The notes under the pieces are model-generated. The model was not told the DNA's origin, did no database searches, and saw only the letters and a list, made by a program, of their open reading frames with translations. From Helicobacter sp. 13S00482-2 (GTDB lineage Bacteria; Campylobacterota; Campylobacteria; Campylobacterales; Helicobacteraceae), in NCBI RefSeq assembly GCF_002272795.1, contig NZ_MLAT01000007.1, positions 1-64,000 on the forward strand: a stretch of 64,000 nt of DNA. The letters are read 5' to 3'. Positions 28,795 through 36,977 of the stretch are shown here, in pieces (the first letter of the stretch is position 1; each line of letters opens with the position of its first letter). Made by a program: the position numbers and the translations under genes.

Positions 28795-28802
28795 GTTGTT
28801 CC

Positions 28803-29426
28803 TTATGAGCCAAAAGAGCCTGTGGTTCTAGCACCAGTAGATGCTGAATTGTTTCTGAAAAATCCACTTTTAGCACTACTAGGAGCAGAGCCCGTCCTTG
28901 CTGTAGGTGTAGTATTTTTGAAGCTATTTTTGCTTCTTTCATAGGCTTGAGGAGACTTATAATTACGTTGCTGATTTTGCTGATAAGTGGGGTTATTAAA
29001 GAGCTTATTACCTATATAACTTCCCAATATTGCCCCTGCTGCACTTGCCAACAATGCTCCACCAAGTCCAAGTCCTGAATTTGAATTTGGATTTACTAGA
29101 GCACTTGTACCATTATCAATCTTGGTTTCTTCTTGTTTTATAAGTTTATCTATCTCTTCTTGAGAGAGCACTCTTTCATTTCCATTAATGTCCCGTACTA
29201 CAACGTGAGTTTTTGCACTAGGGTATTCTTCGGCAATTTTATAAGTACCATTTTTTTGTTCTTCTAATATTACAAAAGCTCCCTTTTGCAACGTACTTGA
29301 AATATTTGGAGAGTTTTCATCTTTAGAGTTTTTTGAATCACTCCCACAAGCCACCAAAGAAACCATAACCAAGGCACTCAGACCCCCAATCACGGTATAA
29401 TCAGATATTTTTCTAAGATGTTTCAT
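28803..29426 (-). CDS. UPF0323 family lipoprotein
   Basis: The 207-residue lipoprotein has signal lipobox LVAC with Cys27. A folded region at ~45-100 is followed by a glycine/alanine hydrophobic segment ([21 protein letters not shown], about 119-139) resembling glycine-zipper outer-membrane anchors, and a disordered S/T/N/R-rich tail. The function is unknown. It is co-directional with the Dsb-like gene 33 bases upstream and the GSP-synthase-like gene downstream. Confidence 0.9.
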   Translation of the reverse strand: MKHLRKISDYTVIGGLSALVMVSLVACGSDSKNSKDENSPNISSTLQKGAFVILEEQKNGTYKIAEEYPSAKTHVVVRDINGNERVLSQEEIDKLIKQEETKIDNGTSALVNPNSNSGLGLGGALLASAAGAILGSYIGNKLFNNPTYQQNQQRNYKSPQAYERSKNSFKNTTPTARTGSAPSSAKSGFFRNNSASTGARTTGSFGS

Positions 29427-29459
29427 CCAATCATCCTTGTCATAAAATTTTTCAGAGCC

Positions 29460-30209
29460 TCATTTTTGATATTCATAAATATAAGGAACATACTTGATAA
29501 TATCTGAATCAGAAATCTTTTTACTAATGTTTTCAACCTTTTTAATCTCAGTATCCTTAGCACCACTAGGCTTATACATAGGATTATATATCTCATTAAG
29601 AATAGATATTTTCTCGCTAGGGGTTTTAGCAGTTTTGATTTTTTCCAACACAAGAGCTGATTTTATCCCTGATTCTCTACCTAAAAAACTAACAAGAACA
29701 AGTCTTATGTTAGTGTCTTTTAAACGAGTGTCAATATTTTTAAGTTCTTGCTGACAATGAGGGCACATTGGATCTGAGACTATATAAGTGATTTTTTGAT
29801 TTCCTTTTGTTGTTGAGGGGATAGAAATCACATAATCACTTGGTATGGACTCAAATAACGTATTGAGTTTAGCACTATTTTGCTGCTGAATATTATGGTC
29901 TTGAGTTTTTTTATAAACCTCATTTACAAGCGTTGCATCTCCTTTATTGGCACTGAAAAATACATTACTCAAACCAATCATTGTTTTACCATCTTTGCTC
30001 ACAAAAATAGGAATTTCATATCTTGTATCCATATCTTTGATAATGGCTATTTTAAAATCAGAGCTACCACTTAATGATTTTACTTCAAGTACAGATATTT
30101 TCTTTCCTGTTTGTTCTTGAAGAATCTTCACAATATTATCAGAGACATCCGCACTTAAAGCACTGATGCCAAAAGATGCGATAGCTACTATGCTTAATAT
30201 TTTATTCAT
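29460..30209 (-). CDS. Periplasmic thiol:disulfide oxidoreductase, DsbG/DsbK-like
   Basis: The 249-residue exported protein (signal peptide 1-20) has an N-terminal dimerisation-type domain and a thioredoxin fold with active site CPHC (149-152). A cis-proline region should follow. Its position next to the UPF0323 lipoprotein and near kdsB corresponds to H. pylori HP0231 (DsbK), the main periplasmic dithiol oxidase there. Whether it oxidises or isomerises is not decidable from sequence. Confidence 0.87.
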   Translation of the reverse strand: MNKILSIVAIASFGISALSADVSDNIVKILQEQTGKKISVLEVKSLSGSSDFKIAIIKDMDTRYEIPIFVSKDGKTMIGLSNVFFSANKGDATLVNEVYKKTQDHNIQQQNSAKLNTLFESIPSDYVISIPSTTKGNQKITYIVSDPMCPHCQQELKNIDTRLKDTNIRLVLVSFLGRESGIKSALVLEKIKTAKTPSEKISILNEIYNPMYKPSGAKDTEIKKVENISKKISDSDIIKYVPYIYEYQK

Positions 30210-30287
30210 TGATTTTTCCTTTTTTGAAGAGTTAATGCCACAAATTTTATATAAAATTAGTCAATCAAAACAACATAAGGATATATT

Positions 30288-30866
30288 TTGAGATATTTTA
30301 CTTTTTTATTAGGAATCTCTGGAGGTATTTTTCCACTTGCTTATCTCATTTACAATATTTTAGTTCAAAATTACGGGGCAGAACCAACCAAAAGAATTTT
30401 ACATTTTTTGGGGGATTGGGGTATTTATTTCATACTAATTTCCCTATTATTTTCTGTTTTTTCAAAACCCTTAAAATCTAACCTATTAAATAAAAATTTA
30501 AAAATTTTAGGAAAAACGTTTGGCTTGTATGGATTGTTTTATGTGATTTTACATTTCCTAGCCTATATGGCTTTTGAACAAAATTGGGATATCAAAAATA
30601 CCTTTTATGAAATCCTACTTCGTGTGTATTTATTCTTAGGATTTTGGGGATTATTGGGACTTTTAATACTAGGATTTTTCTCGTTTTTTTTCTCAAAATA
30701 TTTTTATTATCTTTCTTCGCTTTCTTATCTCATAGGTCTTCTTGGAAGTGTTCATTATCTAATAGGACAAAAGATTCCTTCTATGGCCTCATATATCATC
30801 TTTATGATATTTTTGATTCTATTTTGTGTTAAGCTTGTATCAAAAAATAAAAAACAAAGGATTTGA
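30288..30866 (+). CDS. MsrQ/ferric-reductase-like heme membrane protein
   Basis: The 192-residue protein has about six membrane helices and scattered histidines (HFLGDWG near 39, ILHFLAYM near 87, SVHYLIGQ near 150) in the spacing of MsrQ (YedZ), which feeds electrons to the periplasmic methionine sulfoxide reductase MsrP. The EPTKRILHFLGDWG stretch matches the MsrQ N-terminal pattern. Start is TTG 30288 with AAGGA six bases before. No msrP is adjacent, so the partner is open. It is divergent from the Dsb-like gene and just before kdsB. Confidence 0.75.
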   Translation: MRYFTFLLGISGGIFPLAYLIYNILVQNYGAEPTKRILHFLGDWGIYFILISLLFSVFSKPLKSNLLNKNLKILGKTFGLYGLFYVILHFLAYMAFEQNWDIKNTFYEILLRVYLFLGFWGLLGLLILGFFSFFFSKYFYYLSSLSYLIGLLGSVHYLIGQKIPSMASYIIFMIFLILFCVKLVSKNKKQRI

Positions 30867-30867
30867 G

Positions 30868-31611
30868 ATGATTATCATTCCAGCAAGATTGCATTCAAGC
30901 AGATTTCCAAAAAAAATATTAGCTGACATTTATGGCACCCCTATGATCATCAAAACTGCTCAAAATGCACAAAAAGTGGATGAGGTCATTATTGCTTGTG
31001 ATGACAAGGAAGTACTTGAGTTATGCAATAAATACCATTTCAAAGCACTCCTTACAAATCCATCGCATACAAGCGGTACGGACAGATGTGCGGAAGTATG
31101 CAGGATTTTAAAGCTCAAAAATGATGAAGTCATTATCAATGTTCAAGCTGATGAACCATTTTTAGAAACAAAAATTATCTCTTCGCTTATTGCTTCTATG
31201 AAAAGAGCCTCCTTTATGGCAACTTGTGCAAAAATCATTGATAAAAATGAAATTTCTGATACAAATTTAGTAAAAGTAGTTCTTAATGCATACCAAGAAG
31301 CTATTTATTTTTCAAGACTTCCTATCCCTTATAGTCGTGATGGAATGGAAAATCCATTGCTTGATACAAATCCTTATTATGGACATTTAGGAATTTATGG
31401 CTTTTATGCTCAAACCTTACAGGAGTTTTGCGAACTCTCAAAAAGTCCTCTAGAAGATATAGAAAAACTAGAGCAACTTCGTGCAATCTATCACAAAAAA
31501 GCGATTCTCATTGAAATAGTTCAGAGTCAAAGCATCGGTATTGACACACCTAATGATCTGCAAAAAGCCTTAGATTTTATTTCGCAAACTCAACCGCACG
31601 ACTCTCTCTAA
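30868..31611 (+). CDS. kdsB: CMP-KDO synthetase
   Basis: The 247-residue nucleotidyltransferase activates KDO for lipopolysaccharide inner core. Motifs are IIIPARLHSSRFPKK at the start, NPSHTSGTDRCAE, INVQADEPFL and YGHLGIYGF. The ATG at 30868, two bases after the upstream stop, with AAAGGA before it, gives the normal N-terminus; an earlier start would add a non-family extension. Its last 35 bases overlap the convergent rny gene. kdsA for the previous pathway step lies at 47174. Confidence 0.96.
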   Translation: MIIIPARLHSSRFPKKILADIYGTPMIIKTAQNAQKVDEVIIACDDKEVLELCNKYHFKALLTNPSHTSGTDRCAEVCRILKLKNDEVIINVQADEPFLETKIISSLIASMKRASFMATCAKIIDKNEISDTNLVKVVLNAYQEAIYFSRLPIPYSRDGMENPLLDTNPYYGHLGIYGFYAQTLQEFCELSKSPLEDIEKLEQLRAIYHKKAILIEIVQSQSIGIDTPNDLQKALDFISQTQPHDSL

Positions 31612-33148
31612 TGACATTGACTTTGATTTCACCTGGATATTGCAAAGTGTTTTCTATCTCTTGGGCAATATCCCTAGCTAATACCACACTTTGAGCATCA
31701 TCGACCAAATCTGCCCGTACAATCACCCTGATTTCTTTGCCTGAATTCAATGCATAAGCTTGCTTGACACCTATTTTTTCCATTGCGATACGCTCTAAAT
31801 CTTGCATTCGTTTTAAAAAGCTCTCCAAAACTTCTCTTCTAGCACCTGGTCGTCCTGCCGATAATGCATCAGCTGTGCAAACAGCCGCGGCTTCAATACT
31901 AGCAATCTCCTCATCTCCATGATGAGACATGATGGCATTGATAACCACAGGATGTTCTTTATAGCGTTTGCAAATTTCCATCCCTAAGCTAACGTGATTG
32001 CCGCCAGATTCTTGGGTGAGTGCCTTTCCAATGTCGTGCAATAATCCTGCCCTTCTAGCAAGTTTTTCATCGCCACCAAGCTCTCCAGAAATGATGCCAG
32101 CAAGATTAGCAACCTCTATGGAATGCCCTAAGGCATTCTGTCCAAAACTTGCTCGATACTTCATCTTACCAATGAGCTTTTTAAGTTCAGGATGCATATA
32201 GCCTAACCCCATATCCAAAACGATATTTTCTCCATCTTGGAGGATCTGTTCCTCCATTTCAGAACTTACTTTTGCATAAACTTCTTCAATCCTAGAAGGC
32301 TGAATCCTTCCATCTTCCACTAACAATTCAACTGTTCTTGTTGCAATTGCACGTCTATAGAGATTAAAACTGCTTAAGATGATAGTTCCAGGCGTATCAT
32401 CAATAATAACATCCACGCCACTAATAGTCTCAAGGGTTTTTATATTCCTGCCCTCCTTGCCAATGATTCGACCTTTTAGCTCATCATTAGGCAGAGTGAC
32501 GACATTAATCAATCTTTCATTAGCAAATTCACCGGCAAATCGAGTGGTCGCTTGTGCAATAATATAATTTGCTTTTTTCATCGCCTCTTCTCTAGCTTGA
32601 TGCTCATATCGGCGAATCATATTTGATTTTTGAATCATTAGCTCATCTTCTAAATACTTTAGCAACAATGACTTTGCTTCTTCTTTGGTATATCTAGTAT
32701 ATTCAACAAGTATGTTGAGTGCTTTTTCTTTTGCCTCTTGATATTGTCTGTGAAGTTTGCTCTGAGATTGCTGTTCGATTAAAAGTTTATTTTTTAGATC
32801 TGAAATTTTTTGTTTTTCCTCCTCAATAAACTGTATTTCACGGGCAATTTTTTGAACCATCTTGTCTTCTTTGGTTTGCAACACAGAAAGTTTATGTTCA
32901 TATTCTTTGATAACTTTTAAGGTCTCTTCCTTGTGTTTATTCTCAAGTTCGAGCTCTATTTCTTTGATTTTAAACTGTCCATTTTTGAGTAAATTTTGTG
33001 CTTCATATTCAATCGCCTGAGCTTTAGCTTTAGCCTGACCGATAATAGCATTAGCATCTGAAGTAAATATTTTTTTAGCAAGAAAAAAAACACTAATACC
33101 CACGATTAGACCAAATATTATAAAACCTATCACCAAGTATTCTACCAT
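31577..33148 (-). CDS. rny: Ribonuclease Y
   Basis: The 523-residue endoribonuclease begins RNA decay. There is an N-terminal membrane helix (3-25), a long coiled coil (30-200), a KH domain with GRIIGKEGRNIKTLE (~227-241), and an HD domain with LLHDIGKA. Length is standard. The start lies inside the end of the upstream folate cyclo-ligase gene (56-base overlap), so the two are coupled, and its 3' end overlaps convergent kdsB. Confidence 0.96.
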   Translation of the reverse strand: MVEYLVIGFIIFGLIVGISVFFLAKKIFTSDANAIIGQAKAKAQAIEYEAQNLLKNGQFKIKEIELELENKHKEETLKVIKEYEHKLSVLQTKEDKMVQKIAREIQFIEEEKQKISDLKNKLLIEQQSQSKLHRQYQEAKEKALNILVEYTRYTKEEAKSLLLKYLEDELMIQKSNMIRRYEHQAREEAMKKANYIIAQATTRFAGEFANERLINVVTLPNDELKGRIIGKEGRNIKTLETISGVDVIIDDTPGTIILSSFNLYRRAIATRTVELLVEDGRIQPSRIEEVYAKVSSEMEEQILQDGENIVLDMGLGYMHPELKKLIGKMKYRASFGQNALGHSIEVANLAGIISGELGGDEKLARRAGLLHDIGKALTQESGGNHVSLGMEICKRYKEHPVVINAIMSHHGDEEIASIEAAAVCTADALSAGRPGARREVLESFLKRMQDLERIAMEKIGVKQAYALNSGKEIRVIVRADLVDDAQSVVLARDIAQEIENTLQYPGEIKVNVIRESRAVEFAK

Positions 33149-33734
33149 TGATTCCTCTTTTTAGTTTGCAACCCTCACTAATCACAATATCGCCTACAAT
33201 ATCGTGCCCATCGGTAATTTTTTCTTTAGAATATATTACCTTTCTGCTTACAAAAATAATATTTGGGCGATAGGAAAGATTTGCAAAAAACCTATCATAC
33301 ATCCCCTTCCCAAAACCTATTCGTCTAAAATCTCTATCAATGCCTATAAATGGGACTATAGCCGTATCTATTTTAATTAAATCAAATAAAGATTTTTCAG
33401 ATTCAAAGATACCATATTTATTTTTTGTCAAGGGTAAACGAAATGGTATCATTTTAAAACTAACCCCCTCCACATATGGAATAAAAATTTTTATCTCTCT
33501 TTGTTTTTTAAGCCAATAAATTAGAGGATAAATATTTAATTCCATTTCTATTGGGCAATATAGCAAAATATTCTTGCTTTTTAGATTAAGGATTTCTTTT
33601 TTTAGGATTGCATTTACTCTTTTATCTTTGGAATTAGAACCCCTAGACAAGCTCATCAATTCTTTCTTGCAAAAATTACGAAAATCAGCCTTTATGATCG
33701 CTCCTTTAATTTGTCTTGATGTATAATACACCAT
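33093..33734 (-). CDS. 5-formyltetrahydrofolate cyclo-ligase family protein
   Basis: The 213-residue protein converts 5-formyl-THF to 5,10-methenyl-THF with ATP. Landmarks are ADFRNFCKKEL near the start, FIPYVEG, KNKYGIFES (the NKYGIPEP-type block) and the phosphate-binding RRIGFGKGMYDRFF. The C-terminus overlaps rny by 56 bases. The ATG at 33734 has a poor ribosome site. Confidence 0.88.
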   Translation of the reverse strand: MVYYTSRQIKGAIIKADFRNFCKKELMSLSRGSNSKDKRVNAILKKEILNLKSKNILLYCPIEMELNIYPLIYWLKKQREIKIFIPYVEGVSFKMIPFRLPLTKNKYGIFESEKSLFDLIKIDTAIVPFIGIDRDFRRIGFGKGMYDRFFANLSYRPNIIFVSRKVIYSKEKITDGHDIVGDIVISEGCKLKRGINGRILGDRFYNIWSNRGY

Positions 33735-33767
33735 TGTGATTTTTGTAAAGATAAAAAGGATTTGAAA

Positions 33768-34358
33768 ATGAAGTATTTTTACTCCATATTAATAGGGTTT
33801 TTTTTGATAGCTTGTGGAGATCATTCACACAAAAATCAAATCACTTATAAATTCACCGATCAAGAAGGTAGGAGTATGAAAATTATGAGTGATTTTGAGA
33901 CCTTTGACATCTTTAATGATATTCCAAAACCTCAAGATATTGAGAAAACGACCCTTATAATGTTTTTAGATCTTAACTCTGAAGATTCTAAAAACTATAT
34001 CGTTAGCATGAATCACCTGAGAACTTCATTTCCTAAAGTTTATATAGCCACAATACTAACTCAGAAATATCCCAAAACAGAGATTGAAGAATATGTTCAA
34101 GCAAATAAAGTCTCTTTTCCCGTGCTAAATCCAGCGGATAATAAAAATTTACTCAATGATTTTTTCAAAAAAATAAATGAATCTGAAGAAAAAACAGACC
34201 CAGCAGATAAAGCTCAAGCAGATCAAATGACTTCATCTGTAAAACTTCCCTTCTTTGTGATGTATGACAGACATGGAAAAAAATACCAAACCTACAGTGG
34301 AGTCATTCCTGAGGAAATGTTTGATCACGATATTGATTATTTATCTAAAAAACATTAA
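33768..34358 (+). CDS. Thioredoxin-fold-like lipoprotein without CxxC
   Basis: The 196-residue protein has a signal with lipobox LIAC (Cys16), then a thioredoxin-like arrangement ([35 protein letters not shown]) but no CxxC motif. It probably serves as an envelope binding protein; the role is unknown. The ATG at 33768 has AAAAGGA seven bases before; TTG 33762 is too close to that site. It precedes ftsY by 17 bases, as does a hypothetical gene in H. pylori. Confidence 0.75.
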   Translation: MKYFYSILIGFFLIACGDHSHKNQITYKFTDQEGRSMKIMSDFETFDIFNDIPKPQDIEKTTLIMFLDLNSEDSKNYIVSMNHLRTSFPKVYIATILTQKYPKTEIEEYVQANKVSFPVLNPADNKNLLNDFFKKINESEEKTDPADKAQADQMTSSVKLPFFVMYDRHGKKYQTYSGVIPEEMFDHDIDYLSKKH

Positions 34359-34375
34359 AAATAAAAGCGAGTGCA

Positions 34376-35245
34376 ATGTTAAAAATATTCAAAAAAACTG
34401 CTCAAAATATCTCCTCCATAATGGGCAGAAAAACTAAAAATATATCAAAAGATGAGCTAGAAAATATCCTCATAGAAGCAGATATTCAATATGATATCAT
34501 TGATTCTATGCTAGAACATCTACCAGAAATTATCAATAAAAATCAACTTGAAGTTGCCTTAGATAGATTCTTTAGAGGAGAAAGTTATTATGACAAAGTA
34601 ACACTCAAACCCATTGAAACTAAACCTCTTGTAGAGCTCATTATTGGAGTAAATGGAGCGGGAAAAACAACCACTATTGGAAAGTTGGCAAAACTCTACA
34701 AATCTCAAGGAAAAAAAGTTCTTTTAGGGGCAGGAGATACTTTTAGAGCAGCTGCAAACGAACAACTTAAATTATGGAGTGAAAAAGTTGGTGTTAGTAT
34801 CATCAGTGCACAAAATGGAGCCGATCCAAGTGCATTGGCATATGATAGCATTCAAGCTGGATTAGCAAGGAATATGGATAACATTATTATTGATACCGCA
34901 GGAAGATTACACAATCAAACTAACCTAAAAAATGAACTGGTAAAAATCTCTCGTACCTGTTCTAAGGCACTCAATGGAGAAGCGTTTCGTAAAATACTCA
35001 TCTTAGATGGCACACAAGGAAGCTCTGCACTCTCTCAAGCAAAAATATTCCATCAAATGCTTGAAATTGATGGAATTATCATTACAAAATTGGACGGAAC
35101 TAGTAAGGGTGGAGCAATTTTAAGTATTTTATATGAACTCAAACTACCCATTATGTTTTTAGGAATGGGAGAAAAAGAAGATGATCTGGTTTTATTTGAT
35201 GAAAAAGCATATATTCAGAGTATCCTTGAATCTATTTTTGAGTAG
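34376..35245 (+). CDS. ftsY: Signal recognition particle receptor
   Basis: The 289-residue GTPase docks ribosomes carrying membrane proteins to the translocon. The NG domain is complete: G1 [15 protein letters not shown] (~86-100), [26 protein letters not shown] and [10 protein letters not shown]. The acidic A domain of other bacteria is nearly absent, as is usual in epsilonproteobacteria. It starts 17 bases after the lipoprotein gene and is followed by radA after 3 bases. Confidence 0.96.
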   Translation: MLKIFKKTAQNISSIMGRKTKNISKDELENILIEADIQYDIIDSMLEHLPEIINKNQLEVALDRFFRGESYYDKVTLKPIETKPLVELIIGVNGAGKTTTIGKLAKLYKSQGKKVLLGAGDTFRAAANEQLKLWSEKVGVSIISAQNGADPSALAYDSIQAGLARNMDNIIIDTAGRLHNQTNLKNELVKISRTCSKALNGEAFRKILILDGTQGSSALSQAKIFHQMLEIDGIIITKLDGTSKGGAILSILYELKLPIMFLGMGEKEDDLVLFDEKAYIQSILESIFE

Positions 35246-35248
35246 CAT

Positions 35249-36595
35249 ATGGCAAAAAAATCTTTAAATCTTTTTGAATGCCAACATTGTGGCTTTCAAA
35301 GCACAAAATGGATGGGCAAGTGCAGCAATTGTGGTGCGTGGGAAAGCCTTGTTGAACTCACTCCTTCACAAATTCAAAGCATCAAAGAAACAAATACTAT
35401 GCTTTCAAACACCTCCGCCACCTCTATCACTTCCATAGAATACGAAAATGTTGTGAAATTTTCTTCTTCGCAAGAAGAACTTGATATTGTTTTGGGAGGA
35501 GGAATTGTACCAGGTGGACTTTATCTTGTTGGTGGGAGTCCAGGTGTAGGAAAATCCACACTCTTACTAAAGGTTGCAGGAGGACTTGCAAAAAATGGGA
35601 AAAAAGTTTTATATGTTAGTGGAGAAGAAAGTGCAGGACAAATAAAACTTCGCGCACAAAGACTTGATTGTGTAGAAGAAAATCTTTATTTGCTAAATGA
35701 GATTGATTTGAATTCCATCAAATCCAACCTTGTTACAAAAGAGTATCCTGTCTGTGTGATTGATTCAATTCAGACGATCTATTCTCCTCAAATCACTTCC
35801 GCACCTGGCTCCATCTCTCAAGTTAGAGAAATAACATTTGAATTAATGCGATTAGCAAAGCAATACAATATAGCAATTTTCATTATTGGGCATATTACCA
35901 AAGAAGGCTCTATAGCTGGTCCTAGAGTACTTGAACATATGGTTGATACAGTCTTGTATTTTGAGGGAGATCCTAGCAGGGAACTCCGTATGCTTCGAGG
36001 ATTTAAAAACCGATTTGGCACCACTAGCGAAATTGGAATTTTTGAAATGAAAGCTGAAGGATTGGTGAGTGCAAAAAATGCCTCCAAACTATTCTTCTCT
36101 CAAAGAAAAGCCTCATCTGGAAGTGCAATAACTGTAATATTAGAAGGTTCTCGTGCTATTGTGCTTGAGATTCAAGCCCTTGTGAGTGAAAGTAGCTTTG
36201 CTGTACCTAAACGATCTGCTACTGGTTTTGATAGCAATCGACTCAATATGCTGTTGGCTCTTTTAGAGAAAAAACTCGAAATTCCATTGAACCATTACGA
36301 CGTTTTTGTGAATGTTACAGGTGGGATCAAAATTAACGAAACAAGTGCGGATCTAGCACTCATCGCAAGTGTCATTTCTAGTTTTAAAAATCGCCCATTA
36401 AATAATACTACGGTTTTTATGGGAGAGGTGAGTCTAACAGGAGACATACGAGAAATTAGCAATATAGACACAAGACTCAAGGAGATGGAAAGTTATGGTT
36501 TTAGTAAAGCTATCATTCCAAAAAAACCAAGTACATCTTCAAAAATCAAATGCTATGAAGTAACAGAGGTCACAAAACTTCTTGATTGGATGTAA
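35249..36595 (+). CDS. radA: DNA repair/branch-migration protein RadA
   Basis: The 448-residue protein promotes recombination intermediates. A zinc finger CQHCGFQSTKWMGKCSNC is at 10-27. The RecA-like core has Walker A GGSPGVGKSTLL (~92-103), and the RadA-specific KNRFG motif lies in RGFKNRFGTT. The C-terminal Lon-like domain follows (SADLALIASVISSF). Length is typical. A strong terminator lies 65 bases beyond the stop, where accessory DNA begins. Confidence 0.96.
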   Translation: MAKKSLNLFECQHCGFQSTKWMGKCSNCGAWESLVELTPSQIQSIKETNTMLSNTSATSITSIEYENVVKFSSSQEELDIVLGGGIVPGGLYLVGGSPGVGKSTLLLKVAGGLAKNGKKVLYVSGEESAGQIKLRAQRLDCVEENLYLLNEIDLNSIKSNLVTKEYPVCVIDSIQTIYSPQITSAPGSISQVREITFELMRLAKQYNIAIFIIGHITKEGSIAGPRVLEHMVDTVLYFEGDPSRELRMLRGFKNRFGTTSEIGIFEMKAEGLVSAKNASKLFFSQRKASSGSAITVILEGSRAIVLEIQALVSESSFAVPKRSATGFDSNRLNMLLALLEKKLEIPLNHYDVFVNVTGGIKINETSADLALIASVISSFKNRPLNNTTVFMGEVSLTGDIREISNIDTRLKEMESYGFSKAIIPKKPSTSSKIKCYEVTEVTKLLDWM

Positions 36596-36659
36596 TGTCC
36601 TCTGACTTAAAAACAAGGATTAATATACAAAGCAGGATTATCAAAAAAATTGGGGGCGA

Positions 36660-36691
36660 AAAAGGTTAGAATCATTAGATGCTAACCTTTT
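36660..36691 (+). terminator. Rho-independent terminator after radA
   Basis: AAAAGGTTAG (36660-36669) is exactly complementary to CTAACCTTTT (36682-36691), a 10-base stem with a 12-base loop ending in four T. It closes the lipoprotein-ftsY-radA unit and marks the last core-genome landmark before the accessory block. Confidence 0.8.
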
Positions 36692-36977
36692 ATGAAGTTG
36701 AGAGATTGCCCCATTCAGACCTTCTGCCAAGTAATGGAGTTGCCTCAAGGGATGTTCTACCCTCAAACAATCTTCCTCCTAATAATGCCATATAACAACT
36801 AAAGATCAAAACAAACCCCTAGAAACTATCAGTGATTTTGGAATTAACTATCCTGAGTATTATCATAAAGGCAAAGAAGCTATCAATAAGCTTTTAGAAA
36901 CTAAAAGCGGACAGGTACAAGGAGCTTTCCATAAAGAAGGTCTAGGAGATATTGATTTAGTTTGGGGTAATGAGAAG
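36692..36977 (+). pseudogene. Decayed 5' end of the giant toxin/methylase/helicase gene
   Basis: The frame of the giant gene stays open upstream to 36786, encoding KGKEAINKLLETKSGQVQGA and GLGDIDLVWG, the first half of a nuclease-fold domain, but it contains no ATG, GTG or TTG start. Just before, a stop appears. In another frame, from an ATG at 36679 in the terminator loop, the text reads LLPSNGVASRDVLPSNNLPP, then NNAI, stop, QLK, which parallels the linker NNATEQLKNQ found later in the protein. So the original N-terminus has been lost through a deletion plus point damage. Confidence 0.65.
36915..36958 (+). repeat. 44-base exact direct repeat, copy 1 (copy 2 at 38568-38611)
   Basis: The 44 bases encoding VQGAFHKEGLGDID are identical at 36915-36958 and 38568-38611, 1653 bases apart (551 codons). 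Similar linkers follow both units (TSEDLQGNNATEQLKNQ near 37235 and TSEDLPANPTTEQLKNQ near 38905), so a domain-plus-linker unit has been duplicated. Confidence 0.9.
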
